Origin: CAWCDJ01 sp963796675
GTDB lineage: Bacteria > Acidobacteriota > Terriglobia > Bryobacterales > Bryobacteraceae
Direction: 5' to 3'
DNA: 64,000 nt
NCBI GenBank assembly: GCA_963796675.1
Contig: CAWCMS010000009.1
Location: 62,001-126,000 of the forward strand
In this document: in pieces, positions 42,278 to 51,873 of the stretch
How the letters are laid out: every line of letters starts with the position of its first letter
Numbering within the stretch: the first letter of the stretch is position 1
The notes under the pieces: model-generated
Database searches by the model: none
What the model was told of the DNA's origin: nothing
The model's input: only the letters and a program-made list of their open reading frames with translations
Position numbers and translations under genes: made by a program

Positions 42278-44982
42278 ATGGCCTCACTCTATCGCTGGCT
42301 GCCCGCCCTGGCGCTAGCGGCGACTTGCTCCGCCCAGCCGAAGCCGCTTTATCTCGATCCCGGCGCGCCGGTGGAACGGCGCGCCGACGATCTTCTCTCG
42401 CGTATGACCCTCGAGGAGAAGATCTCGCAGATGATGAACGATTCGCCCGCCATCGAGCGCTTGGGCGTTCCGGCCTACAACTGGTGGAACGAGTGCCTGC
42501 ATGGAGTGGCCCGCGCCGGACGGGCCACGGTCTTTCCTGAAGCAATCGGCCTGGCGGCCACATGGGACACGAACCTGATGTACCGGGTGGCCTCCGTCAT
42601 CTCCGATGAGGCTCGCGCGAAACACCAGGAGTTCCTGCGGCGCGGCAAGCGCAATATCTATCAAGGCCTGACGTTCTGGACGCCCAACATCAACCTGTTC
42701 CGCGACCCGCGCTGGGGCCGCGGCATGGAGACATATGGTGAGGATCCCTACCTCACGGCCCGCATGGCGGTGCAGTTCATCAAGGGCCTGCAGGGCGACG
42801 ATCCGAAATACCTCAAGACGATCGCCACCGCCAAGCACTACGCCGTCCACAGCGGACCCGAGTCGTCGCGCCACACGTTCGACGCGGCCGCAGACGACCG
42901 CGACCTGTTCGACACCTACCTGCCGCAATTCGAAGCCGCGGTCAAAGAAGGCGGCGTCCAATCCGTGATGTGCTCCTATAACCGCGTGGACGGGCTGCCT
43001 GCCTGCTCCAACCCCAGGTTGCTCGGCGATATTCTCCGCAAGCAGTGGGGCTTCAGCGGCTACGTCGTTTCCGACTGCGGCGCGATCGGCGATATCTATC
43101 TGAACCACAAGACCTCGCCCACGCCCGAAGCAGGTGTGGCGGCGGCAGTGCGGGCCGGCACAGACCTGAACTGTGGCGTGGAGTATGCCAACCTGCTGCC
43201 CGCAGTCCGCGATGGGATTCTACCCGAGAGCGCGATTGACCTGGCGGTGCGGCGCCTGCTGCTGGCACGATTCCGGCTGGGAATGTTCGACCCTCCCTCG
43301 ATGGTCAAGTACGCGCAGATTCCTTACCGCCTCAATGACAATCCGGAGCACCGGCAACTGGCACTCGAAACGGCGCGCGAGTCGATCGTGCTGCTCAAGA
43401 ACGAGCGGCACACACTGCCTCTCGGCAAATGGCTCCGCAGGGTCGCGGTGATCGGCCCGAACGCCGATGACCCCGAGGTCCTGCCCGGCAACTATAACGG
43501 CGACGCGACCGTCATGGTGACGCCGCTGATGGGGATCCGTAACAAGGTGGACGAAGATACCGAGGTGCTCTACGCCCGCGGCAGCCCGCATGCCGCCAAC
43601 CTTCCGGCATTCAGTCCGATACCGTCTTCCGCTCTGTTTACTTCGAAGAGCGCCGAGGAAGGCAACGGCCTGAAGGGCGAGTATTACGGGACCGCGAATT
43701 TCGACGGCAAGCAGCACCGCCCGCGCGAGCTGACCTATCCCGGCTCCGGCCAGATGGTGGGCGACATTCCCGTAGGCGTAAAGCCTCTCTTCACGCGCAT
43801 CGACCCGCAAGTCGACTTTCGCTGGTGGAACGGCGCGCCGCAGCCGGAGATGAACGACGACGATTTCGGTGTCCGCTGGACTGGATACCTGGAGGCGCCG
43901 GCGTCCGGCCGGTACCAGATCGGCGCCGTCGGGATGAACGCCTTCGAGCTGTACTTCGATGGCAAGCAGATCGCCAGCCTCGACAACATCCATGAGCGCA
44001 ACTACCGCTACGGCGAAGTCGACCTGGTGGGTGGCAAGCGCTATCCCATCCGCCTCGACTACCACGAGTTCGTGGGCGATGCCGATATCCGGCTGGTCTG
44101 GTCGCGCGCCGAACCGGACGAACTGCAAGAAGCCGTAAAGGCCGCGAAGCAGGCGGACGCCGTAATTCTGGTGCTGGGGCTCTCGCCGCGGCTCGAGGGC
44201 GAGGAGATGAGTGTACCGGTGGAAGGCTTTGCCGGCGGCGACCGCGTGCAGCTAGGTCTGCCGCGCGCGCAGGAAGAGCTCATGGACGCCGTACTCGCGA
44301 CCGGCAAGCGTGTCGTGCTGGTCCTGCTCAATGGTGGCGCCTTGGCGGTCACCGAAGCGCGCGAGCGGGTGCCGGCGATCGTAGAGGCCTGGTACCCTGG
44401 CCAGGCCGGGGGGAGGCCCTGGCCGACGTCCTGTTCGGTGATTACAACCCGGCGGGGCGGCTCCCCGTCACCTTCTACAAATCCGCCGAGCAGCTTCCGC
44501 CGTTCACCGACTACGGTATGAAAGGGCGGACCTACCGCTACTTCACGGGCGAACCGCTGTTCCCGTTCGGCTACGGCCTAAGCTACACGACTTTCAACTA
44601 CAGCGACCTCTCGCTGCCCGCGTCCGCCAAGCCGGGCGACGAGGTACGAGTCTCGGTGCGGGTACGCAATACCGGGAATCGCGCGGGCGAGGAAGTGGTC
44701 CAGCTTTATGTGAAGACTCCGGGCGAGGTTGGATCCGTGCCGATTCGATCGCTCGCCGGGTTCGAGCGCGTAGCATTGGAGCCGGGCGAACAGCGGACCG
44801 TGGAATTCGTCGCTAAACCGCGGCAGTTCGCGCACTACGCCGCCGTAGATCGCTGGGTCGTAGAACCGGGAACTTTCGAGGTCTCGGTGGGCGGCAAGCA
44901 GCCCGGAGGCCTCGCGGCTGAGACCACGGGAGTCCTGACGAAACCTTTACGTTTGGAAGGACCGGCAAAAGACGTGAATTGA
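42278..44982 (+). pseudogene. GH3 beta-glycosidase with PA14 domain, one frameshift
   Basis: An exported family-3 glycoside hydrolase of about 900 residues, broken by one missing or extra base in the G6 run at 44408-44413. It has a signal peptide (to LAATCSAQ), the (beta/alpha)8 domain with WWNECLHGVAR and the nucleophile Asp266 in VVSDCGAI, the alpha/beta sandwich domain split by a PA14 module (about residues 470-600; GRYQIGAVGMNAFELYFDG), and after the break the fibronectin-III-like end (GDEVRVSVRVRNTGNRAGE). The design is that of beta-glucosidases or beta-xylosidases for plant hemicellulose. Restoring one or removing two bases joins GQAGG to EALADVLFGDYNPAG exactly. The first frame ends at a stop 44519-44521, just before in-frame MKGRTYRYF of the second. 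Confidence 0.82.
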
Positions 44983-44991
44983 TCCGGTACG

Positions 44992-46170
44992 ATGGTGATG
45001 GCCGGACCCATGATCAATACAAAGCGGATGCAAGGTGCGTCGAGTGAGGTGGTGCGCGATATCAATCGCCGGATCGTGCTCAACCTGATCCGGACGCGGC
45101 ATCCGATCTCGCGCGCCGACCTGGCACGCGTTTCCGGTTTGCAGCGGAGTACGATCTCCCTGATCGTCGAGCAGTTGATCGAGGAGAACTGGGTGCTCGA
45201 AGGGCCCACGGGCCGTTTGCCGCGCGGGCGGCGCCCCACCTTCCTGCGATTGAACGACCAGCGCGCGATTATCGGAGTCGACATCCGTCCGATCCAGACC
45301 ACGGTCGCGCTGGCGGACGCCAACGGCAAGTTCATTTCGCAGGAGGCGATGCCCACGGACGCGGACCCGGCTCGCGCGCTCGCCGCCATCATCGAGCACA
45401 TTCAACGCATCAAACGCGGCTGCCTGGGCCGGAAGATCGAAGGCATAGGCGTGAGCCTGCCGGGACGCTACGACGAACACTCGGACCGCCTGGTCTTCGC
45501 TCCTAATTTGAAGTGGCGCGACGTGAACATTCGCAACCCCATCGCCAAGGCCACCGGGCTCGAAGTGGAGTTGGAAAACGCCGCCAACGCATGCGTGCTG
45601 GCGGCCGTCTGGTTCGACCACATGGAAGAGGTCCGCAATTTCGTGGTGGTCACGGTCTCGGAAGGCATCGGCGTCGGGATTCTGGCCAACGGGCAGTTGG
45701 TGCGCGGAGAGCACGGCATGGCAGGCGAATTCGGCCACGTGCCGCTGGTGGCGGACGGCCCCCCGTGCGGATGCGGCAGCCGCGGCTGCTGGGAGGTTTT
45801 CGCCTCCAACCGCGCGGCGCTGCGCTACTACCTGGAATCCGGATCGGAGTCGGCCGGCCTGACGTTCCCGGGCTTGTTGAGCCGCGCCGATCAGGGCGAC
45901 CGCCGCGCGGCGAAGGCGATCGAGACCATGGCGCACTACCTGGGCCGCGGCATGCGGATGATCGTCGCCGGACTGGCGCCCCAGCGCATCCTGGTGGTCG
46001 GCGACCTGACGCACTCCTGGCAGCGTTTCGGCAGCGTCATCGAAGCCGAAGTGCAGGACCAGGCGCTACCCGGCGTGCCGCCGCCGCGCGTGATTCCGGC
46101 CTACCAGGACGGCATGGCTCGCCTGCGCGGCACGGTAGCCCTGGTACTACAAAAACATTTCAGCGAATAG
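44992..46170 (+). CDS. ROK-family transcriptional regulator (kinase-dead form)
   Basis: A 392-residue protein (start uncertain among ATGs 44992, 44998 and 45010). An N-terminal winged helix-turn-helix lies at about residues 25-75 (SRADLARVSGLQRSTIS), followed by a ROK sugar-kinase-like fold (GVDIRPIQTTVALAD). The zinc-site cysteines are present (GHVPLV...CGCGSRGCWE). The catalytic Asp of ROK kinases, expected in ENDAN, is Ala here (ENAANA, residues 195-200), so kinase activity is unlikely and the fold should serve as a sugar sensor, as in NagC or XylR repressors. It lies between GH3 and another glycosidase, so it likely controls this glycan locus. Confidence 0.88.
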   Translation: MVMAGPMINTKRMQGASSEVVRDINRRIVLNLIRTRHPISRADLARVSGLQRSTISLIVEQLIEENWVLEGPTGRLPRGRRPTFLRLNDQRAIIGVDIRPIQTTVALADANGKFISQEAMPTDADPARALAAIIEHIQRIKRGCLGRKIEGIGVSLPGRYDEHSDRLVFAPNLKWRDVNIRNPIAKATGLEVELENAANACVLAAVWFDHMEEVRNFVVVTVSEGIGVGILANGQLVRGEHGMAGEFGHVPLVADGPPCGCGSRGCWEVFASNRAALRYYLESGSESAGLTFPGLLSRADQGDRRAAKAIETMAHYLGRGMRMIVAGLAPQRILVVGDLTHSWQRFGSVIEAEVQDQALPGVPPPRVIPAYQDGMARLRGTVALVLQKHFSE

Positions 46171-46173
46171 CCC

Positions 46174-48162
46174 ATGATTGGAAATCGAAGGCCCACGCCG
46201 ATCCTCTGCTTCCTGTTGGCGGTCGCACCATTGGCGGCCGGATCCCGCTGGATACTGGCGGAGGACGGCGGCATCTCATGGGAGGTGCGGCGCGGCGATG
46301 CGCACCAGGACCAGATCGAAATGAGCGGGCTGCGGATTTCCGCCATCGTCACGTATGGCGTTCGCGAAAACGGATCGTTCTCGCTCACGCGGCAGGTGGT
46401 ATTTCCGTGGTTGCGGACCATTCCTAACGACACGCACGCCAGCCTGAGCTACACGTTCGCCGACGATGCCACGCCGCGCGTCTTCATCAACGGACGTCCG
46501 GCGCGGGAGGCGGTCGTGCGGCTGCATCATCGCGGCATGATCACGGTCGAAAGCACGCTGGGCAGCGTCGCGTTGACTCGTACGATCTTTCCTTCGCCCA
46601 CGAAGCCGTTCCTGATCGAGAGGTACGTATTCATCAATCACGGTACGCAGGATGCCGTGGTCGAACTCGAGGATACCGCGCACACGGTGCGGACGGCCGC
46701 GGCGCGCGGCGTGACGGGAGCGTACGTGATTTCGTCGGAGGTCGAGAACGCCGGGCCTCGGACGATCAAGCCCGGGGGAAGCACGGCAGCGGCCGTCGTG
46801 CTCACGGCGCGCGAAGCATCGGCCGCGAAGCTGGAGATCGACCCGGCGGCCGAGGAGGCGGCCCGCCGCACGCGCGTCGACGGCTTTCTATCGAAGCTGC
46901 GGCTGGAAACTCCCGACCCCGTGCTCAACACAGCCTTCGCATTCGCCAAAATCCGGACTACGGAGAGCATCTACCAGACCAGGGGCGGCCTGATGCACGG
47001 ACCGGGCGGAGGCGCCTACTACGCGGCCATCTGGGCGAATGACCAGGCCGAGTATGCCAACCCTTTCTTTCCGTTTCTCGGAGACGCCACAGCGAACCAG
47101 GCCGCGCTCAACGCTTACCGGCTCTTTGCACGCTACATGAACCCGGACTACAAGCCAATTCCGAGCTCGATCATCGCCGAGGGCACGGGCTTCTGGAACG
47201 GCGCGGGCGATCGCGGCGATATGGCGATGATCGCCTATGGCGCGTCGCGGTTCGCCATGGCCTATGGCCGCCAGCCGGAGGCCGAGGAGTTGTGGAAGCT
47301 GGTGACGTGGTGCCTGGAATATTGCCGGCGCAAGCTCAACGCGGAGGGAGTGGTCGCGTCCAACAGCGACGAACTGGAGGGCCGCTTCCCTTCGGGCAAG
47401 GCCAACCTTTCCACCTCTTCGCTCTACTTCGACGCCTTGCAATCAGCGGCACTGCTGGGCCGCGACCTGGGCCGTCCAGCGGATGAGGTCGCGCGCTACG
47501 GGGAGCAGGCCAAGGCTCTGCGGGCAGCGATCGACCGCTACTTCGGCGCGAACGTGCAGGGCTTCGATACCTATCGCTATTACGACGGCAACACCGTCTT
47601 GCGCGCCTGGATCTGCGTGCCGCTCACGATGGGGATTTTCGATCGCAAGGCTGGGACGATCGAGGCGCTCTTCTCCCCAGCCCTCTGGACGGCCGATGGC
47701 CTGGCCACACAATCCGGCGAGAAGACCTTTTGGGATCGCGCGACGCTCTATGCGCTGCGCGGCGTACTGGCGGCGGGCGAGACCGATCGCGCCATGGACT
47801 TTCTGGAGCGCTATTCCACGCGGCGGCTGCTGGGCGAGCACGTACCCTACCCGGTGGAGGCGTGGCCCGAAGGCAACCAGCGGCATCTGGCCGCCGAGAG
47901 CGCGCTCTATTGCCGCATCTATACCGAGGGCCTGTTCGGAATCCGCCCGACGGGGCTGCGCTCCTTCACCGCCACGCCGCGGCTGCCGAAGGGCTGGAAC
48001 ACGATGAAGCTCGCGGATATCCACGCGTTCAGCGCCGGGTTCGACCTGGACGTGTCACGCGAGAGCGGCAAGCTTCGCGTAGAGGTGATCCGCGGAGGAA
48101 AGACGATTCGCTCGCAGTCGATCGCCGAGGGAGAGTCCGTCTCCGTGAAGTTCGACCGCTAA
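46174..48162 (+). CDS. secreted six-hairpin glycosidase-like protein
   Basis: A 662-residue exported protein. After a short signal peptide (about residues 8-22) come an N-terminal beta-sandwich domain (to about residue 230), an (alpha/alpha)6-barrel (about residues 240-580) and a small C-terminal beta domain. Barrel marks include GGAYYAAIWANDQAEYANPFF with paired acids, EGTGFWNGAGDRGDMAM and YPVEAWPEGNQRHLAAESALY (each cited in short). This layout fits the six-hairpin glycosidases (families such as GH78-, GH95- or GH127-like), with Asp or Glu acids in the barrel, but I cannot name the family. It starts three bases after the ROK gene and probably shares its transcript. Confidence 0.72.
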   Translation: MIGNRRPTPILCFLLAVAPLAAGSRWILAEDGGISWEVRRGDAHQDQIEMSGLRISAIVTYGVRENGSFSLTRQVVFPWLRTIPNDTHASLSYTFADDATPRVFINGRPAREAVVRLHHRGMITVESTLGSVALTRTIFPSPTKPFLIERYVFINHGTQDAVVELEDTAHTVRTAAARGVTGAYVISSEVENAGPRTIKPGGSTAAAVVLTAREASAAKLEIDPAAEEAARRTRVDGFLSKLRLETPDPVLNTAFAFAKIRTTESIYQTRGGLMHGPGGGAYYAAIWANDQAEYANPFFPFLGDATANQAALNAYRLFARYMNPDYKPIPSSIIAEGTGFWNGAGDRGDMAMIAYGASRFAMAYGRQPEAEELWKLVTWCLEYCRRKLNAEGVVASNSDELEGRFPSGKANLSTSSLYFDALQSAALLGRDLGRPADEVARYGEQAKALRAAIDRYFGANVQGFDTYRYYDGNTVLRAWICVPLTMGIFDRKAGTIEALFSPALWTADGLATQSGEKTFWDRATLYALRGVLAAGETDRAMDFLERYSTRRLLGEHVPYPVEAWPEGNQRHLAAESALYCRIYTEGLFGIRPTGLRSFTATPRLPKGWNTMKLADIHAFSAGFDLDVSRESGKLRVEVIRGGKTIRSQSIAEGESVSVKFDR

Positions 48163-48204
48163 CGGCGATTTGCTTCCCGGCGCGACTTTTGATTGCATCA
48201 AAGC

Positions 48205-49755
48205 ATGAGCCAATTGACGCGCCGCCAACTGTTCGCGACTCCGGCAGCGCTCGCGGGAGCCAGCCGTGCCGCCGAGGCATTGGGCGAGCGGCCGAACATC
48301 CTGCATATCATGACGGACCAGCAGCAGTGGGCCACGATCCTGGGCCGGTCCGAATGCCGCACGCCGAATCTCGACCGCCTCGCGCGGCAGGGCATGACGT
48401 TCGAGCGCAGCTACACGCCCTCGGCGGTATGCTGCCCGGCGCGCGCAGCCATTCTTTCCGGCGCATACCACTGGCACAACGGCGTCTTCAACCAGGTGCA
48501 CTCGCCGCCCTCGGTGCATCGCGATATGTACCCCGACGTGGTGCTGTACTCGCAGCGCCTGCGCGACGCGGGCTATCGCCTGGGCTACACCGGGAAGTGG
48601 CATGCGAGCTTCCTGCGTACGCCGCTCGATTTCGGTTACCACGAAGTGGCCGCCATCAACGGCTGCGACCCTGCCCTGCTGAAGAAGCTCGACCTCAATC
48701 CCGATCGCGTGGAGCGCCGCGGGACCCTGCGCACCATCCCGCACAAGAAGATGCAATGGCCAGGCTCGGAGGCATTTGTCATGTGGGGTGCGCAGCAGGG
48801 CGACGTGGAGAGCACCAACGAATATCACCTGGCGGAGTGCGCCATCCGCATGCTCAACCGCTTCACCAAAGGCACGCAGCCATGGCACCTCGAAGCCCAG
48901 TTCGTCACGCCGCACGATCCGTACCTGCCGCTTCAGCAGTATCTGGATCACTACGACCCGCGCTCCATAAAAGTGCCGGCGAGTTTCCAGGAGACCTTCG
49001 CCAACAAGCCCGGACTGCACCGGCGCGAATCCGAAACCTGGGGAACGTTGACGGCCGAAGATGTCCAGCAGGGCCGAGCCCATTACTACGCTTATGCCGA
49101 GCAGGTGGACGCGCAGATCGGCCGCATCCTCGACGCGCTCGAAGCCTCCGGACAGGCGGACCGCACGATCGTGACGTTCACTGCCGATCATGGCGACATG
49201 GTGGGAGCGCACCGCATGTGGATCAAGGGATGGATTCCCTATGAGGAGTGCTACCGTGTGCCGCTGATCGTACGCTGGCCGGGACGGATCGCGCCGGGCC
49301 AGGTGTCGGACCGCCTGGTGCAGACGCACGACCTGGCGCACACGTTTGTCGATGCCGCCGGAGCGCACCCGATGCCTTTCGCGGATGGCCGCTCCCTCAC
49401 GCCACTCTTCAGCGACCCGCATCACGGCGGCTGGCGCGACCAGATTCTCTGCGCCTACTACGGCGGCGAGTACCTGTACACACAGCGGATCGCGATCACG
49501 GAGCGCTTCAAATACGTCTTCAATGGTTTCGATTACGACGAACTGTACGATTTGGGAGACGATCCGGCGGAACTACGCAACATCGTGAGCGCGCCCGCGT
49601 ATCAGTCGCAGGCCGGCGACATGCGCGCGCGGATGTATGAGCTGATGGCGCAGACCGGCGACCCGTTCGGCGACCAGCCTTATTCGCACGGTCCGGTCAT
49701 GCACGCTGACCGCTACTGCGCCAATCGCTATCTTCCGCGCGGCAAGCGGATCTGA
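48205..49755 (+). CDS. Tat-exported sulfatase (formylglycine type)
   Basis: A 516-residue arylsulfatase-family enzyme. The N-terminus MSQLTRRQLF is a Tat signal. The metal site begins ILHIMTDQQ, and the active-site pentapeptide is Cys76-Cys77-Pro-Ala-Arg80 (CxPxR), in which Cys76 would be converted to formylglycine by an FGE-type enzyme not seen in the window. The second metal block is TADHGDMVGAH with a following Lys. C-terminal sequence to KRI is typical for S1 family. The neighbouring receptor, GH3, regulator and glycosidase suggest desulfation of a sulfated glycan. ATG 48205 was chosen to begin just before the Tat motif. It meets the next gene tail to tail with no spacer. Confidence 0.9.
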   Translation: MSQLTRRQLFATPAALAGASRAAEALGERPNILHIMTDQQQWATILGRSECRTPNLDRLARQGMTFERSYTPSAVCCPARAAILSGAYHWHNGVFNQVHSPPSVHRDMYPDVVLYSQRLRDAGYRLGYTGKWHASFLRTPLDFGYHEVAAINGCDPALLKKLDLNPDRVERRGTLRTIPHKKMQWPGSEAFVMWGAQQGDVESTNEYHLAECAIRMLNRFTKGTQPWHLEAQFVTPHDPYLPLQQYLDHYDPRSIKVPASFQETFANKPGLHRRESETWGTLTAEDVQQGRAHYYAYAEQVDAQIGRILDALEASGQADRTIVTFTADHGDMVGAHRMWIKGWIPYEECYRVPLIVRWPGRIAPGQVSDRLVQTHDLAHTFVDAAGAHPMPFADGRSLTPLFSDPHHGGWRDQILCAYYGGEYLYTQRIAITERFKYVFNGFDYDELYDLGDDPAELRNIVSAPAYQSQAGDMRARMYELMAQTGDPFGDQPYSHGPVMHADRYCANRYLPRGKRI

Positions 49756-50901
49756 CTACTTCTGGTTCCAGTAGGCGTTCTGCCCGACGTAATCGTCATC
49801 CGGGAAGCTGGCCAGGATGATGCGACGCACCTTCAGGATGTCCAGCGAGCCCTGCTCCTTGTAGAGCACGCGGCCATCGGGCCCAATCACCATGGTGTAG
49901 GGCACGCCGCCGTCCCACTCGGGTTCGAACGCTCTCATCCCCTCGTAAGGGTCCATCGTGGCAAATAGCAGATTGCGGGTGGAGGCGTGCTGGCCGTCGA
50001 GGAACCGGCGCACTCCCTTTTCCTCATCCGGATAATTGATGCTGACCGTGACCATCTCGAGCGGCCGCTTGCGGAACATGCGCCAGGTCTTCTGCAACTC
50101 CGGAAATTCGGCTGTGCACGGTCCGCACCAGGTGGCCCAGAAGTTCACCAGCAGGGTCTTGCCGGTGGGATTCTTACGTAGCGCCGCCAGGTCTGCCGGG
50201 AGCGCCGGCTGCAGGGGAACGGGCTCCTTCTCGATGGCCCGCATCTCGGATTCCTGGGAAGCCTCTTTGTACATCCACTTGACGGAGCAGCCCACCGCGG
50301 GCGTCCTCTCGACCGGCACGGGCCGGCCGCCCAGCACGGCGTCGATGGCGTTGCGTGCGTCGGGAACCTTGGCGTACGGTTCACGCGGGTTGCTGTCTAC
50401 GCGGCCCTGGTAGCGCAGTTTCCGCTGCTGGTCGAAGACGAATACGTGGGGCGTCGCCACGGGCCCGTAAAGGCGCGACACCTGCTGCGTTTCGCCATCG
50501 TACAGGAACGGGAAATTGAAATGGCGATGCTCGGCGCGGATCTTCATCTCGGCGAGCGAATCGCCCACGTCCGTGTACCCCATCTCGTCGAGGCGCAGGC
50601 TCTTGGGGCTGTTCGGCTGGATCACGGCGAAGGCCACGCCGCGGTCGCGATAATCGGCAACCAGTTTCTTGATGCGGCCCTCGTAGACTTCAGCAGTCGG
50701 ACAATGCACCGCCGTGAAGATCACCACCAGCACCTTGGCATCCCGAAAATCTTCCAGTGAGTAGGTCTTGCCGTCGATACCCGGCAGATGAAACTCGGGC
50801 GCCGGCGATCCGATTGCCAGGGGCTCCGGATGATCCTGTCCCCAAGCGGGGAACACCGCGGCCAGCGCTACCAGGGCGGCCGCGAGGACTAAGTGCCTCA
50901 T
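49756..50901 (-). CDS. double-domain redoxin/thioredoxin-family protein
   Basis: A 381-residue exported protein with two thioredoxin-like domains. Domain 1 (about residues 25-200) is redoxin-like (PAPEFHLPGIDGKTYSLEDF, with only Cys67 in AVHCPTAE and no second Cys nearby), followed by a conserved TPAVGCSVKW with Cys205. Domain 2 (about 230-375) is TlpA/ResA-like with a classical Trp-Cys-Gly-Pro-Cys at 258-262 and cis-Pro GGVPYTMV. A signal peptide occupies the first 21 residues. It is predicted to carry out thiol-disulfide exchange in the periplasm. ATG 50901 starts right at the signal; a longer start at 50916 is possible. It is the last gene of a minus-strand run that begins at 54727. Confidence 0.84.
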   Translation of the reverse strand: MRHLVLAAALVALAAVFPAWGQDHPEPLAIGSPAPEFHLPGIDGKTYSLEDFRDAKVLVVIFTAVHCPTAEVYEGRIKKLVADYRDRGVAFAVIQPNSPKSLRLDEMGYTDVGDSLAEMKIRAEHRHFNFPFLYDGETQQVSRLYGPVATPHVFVFDQQRKLRYQGRVDSNPREPYAKVPDARNAIDAVLGGRPVPVERTPAVGCSVKWMYKEASQESEMRAIEKEPVPLQPALPADLAALRKNPTGKTLLVNFWATWCGPCTAEFPELQKTWRMFRKRPLEMVTVSINYPDEEKGVRRFLDGQHASTRNLLFATMDPYEGMRAFEPEWDGGVPYTMVIGPDGRVLYKEQGSLDILKVRRIILASFPDDDYVGQNAYWNQK

Positions 50902-50934
50902 GCTTCGTTTATACACCTCGCGCGGCTGGCCGAT

Positions 50935-51858
50935 CTAGTTCTCCGTCGGCGCCTTTTCGATGTGATCGATTACCAGGATGTCGACCGGGCCCTTCTTGGG
51001 CTCGAGCTTCAGCCCCAGCTGTTCCTGCACGGCAGTGAAGAGATTCGGGGGCGCGGCGGCATCGGACGAGGAATCGCCTCCGCCGGACGGCGGCGGGGGA
51101 GGCGGCATGGCGCCCATCGGGCCACGCATCATCGATCCTTCCTCGGGTTGGAACTCCAGAGCGATATCGTATTTGCCCGTGAGGCCGGTCTGGTCGACGA
51201 CCGGACGGCCCAACTGATTGCTCAGCATGTCGGCGAGGGCGGAGACGGGCTGGTCGTTCGCGGCCAGGCGAAGGCGGCCGTTGTTGATCATCATCATCAT
51301 GCCGCGTCCGCCCTTAGGCATGACAGGGGCGCCGTCTTTCCCAACCGGCATGCGGCCACCGGGAGGAGGAAGGGGAGGTCCATCGTCCTTCGCGTTCGGA
51401 TCCTCGGGAGCCGCTTCCTTCAATTTGGAGCCGTTCTTCCCGACCACCAGGGCGTACATCGGAAGTTCCTTCTGATCGTGATGCAGCTTGAGCTGAAAGC
51501 GTTCGGCGAGAAGGTTCTGCAGCATCACTTTCAGGTCGTCCTTGGTGGCCCCCTTCGGGACCTTGGCCGTGACATCGAAGCGCTCGCTATCGAGTGTCCC
51601 GGGGCCGGTGATCTGGTAGTTCTTCACCCCGTACGCGTTCATGACGAGGTTCCGCAGCGCGACGTTGATGTAGGTGATCTGGCCAGGATCGGGCGTGCCC
51701 GGCCCGCCGCGCATCATCACCCGCATGCGGTGCATGTCCTGCGGCGCGGACGGTTTGATCGATGCCACCTCGAACTGCGTCGGGTGATCGCCCGTCTGGG
51801 CCGCGGCGCCCTGCAGGACCACCGCCAGCGCCAGGGCGCCCCAAGCTGTTTGTCGCAT
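50935..51858 (-). CDS. TIGR03435-family secreted protein
   Basis: A 307-residue exported protein of the TIGR03435 family, which is multiplied in Acidobacteriota (Solibacter especially) and has no known function. Marks are the opening FEVASIKPS after the signal peptide, LRNLVMNAYGVKNYQITGP (short form), FDVTAKVP, LLAERFQLKLHHDQKELPMYALVV, and the closing FTAVQEQLGLKLEPKKGPVDILVIDHIEKAP (cited in pieces). This member has Pro-rich and Met-rich insertions (six Pro near residue 252; four Met near 187). AGGAG lies five bases before ATG 51858. Neighbours on both sides read the same way. Confidence 0.88.
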   Translation of the reverse strand: MRQTAWGALALAVVLQGAAAQTGDHPTQFEVASIKPSAPQDMHRMRVMMRGGPGTPDPGQITYINVALRNLVMNAYGVKNYQITGPGTLDSERFDVTAKVPKGATKDDLKVMLQNLLAERFQLKLHHDQKELPMYALVVGKNGSKLKEAAPEDPNAKDDGPPLPPPGGRMPVGKDGAPVMPKGGRGMMMMINNGRLRLAANDQPVSALADMLSNQLGRPVVDQTGLTGKYDIALEFQPEEGSMMRGPMGAMPPPPPPSGGGDSSSDAAAPPNLFTAVQEQLGLKLEPKKGPVDILVIDHIEKAPTEN

Positions 51859-51873
51859 TCCATCTCCTGTTGG

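Noticed and set aside
40680..42563. A 627-codon open frame on the minus strand
   Set aside because: It is antisense to the TonB-dependent receptor, with Arg/Gly-rich low-complexity translation and no recognisable fold.
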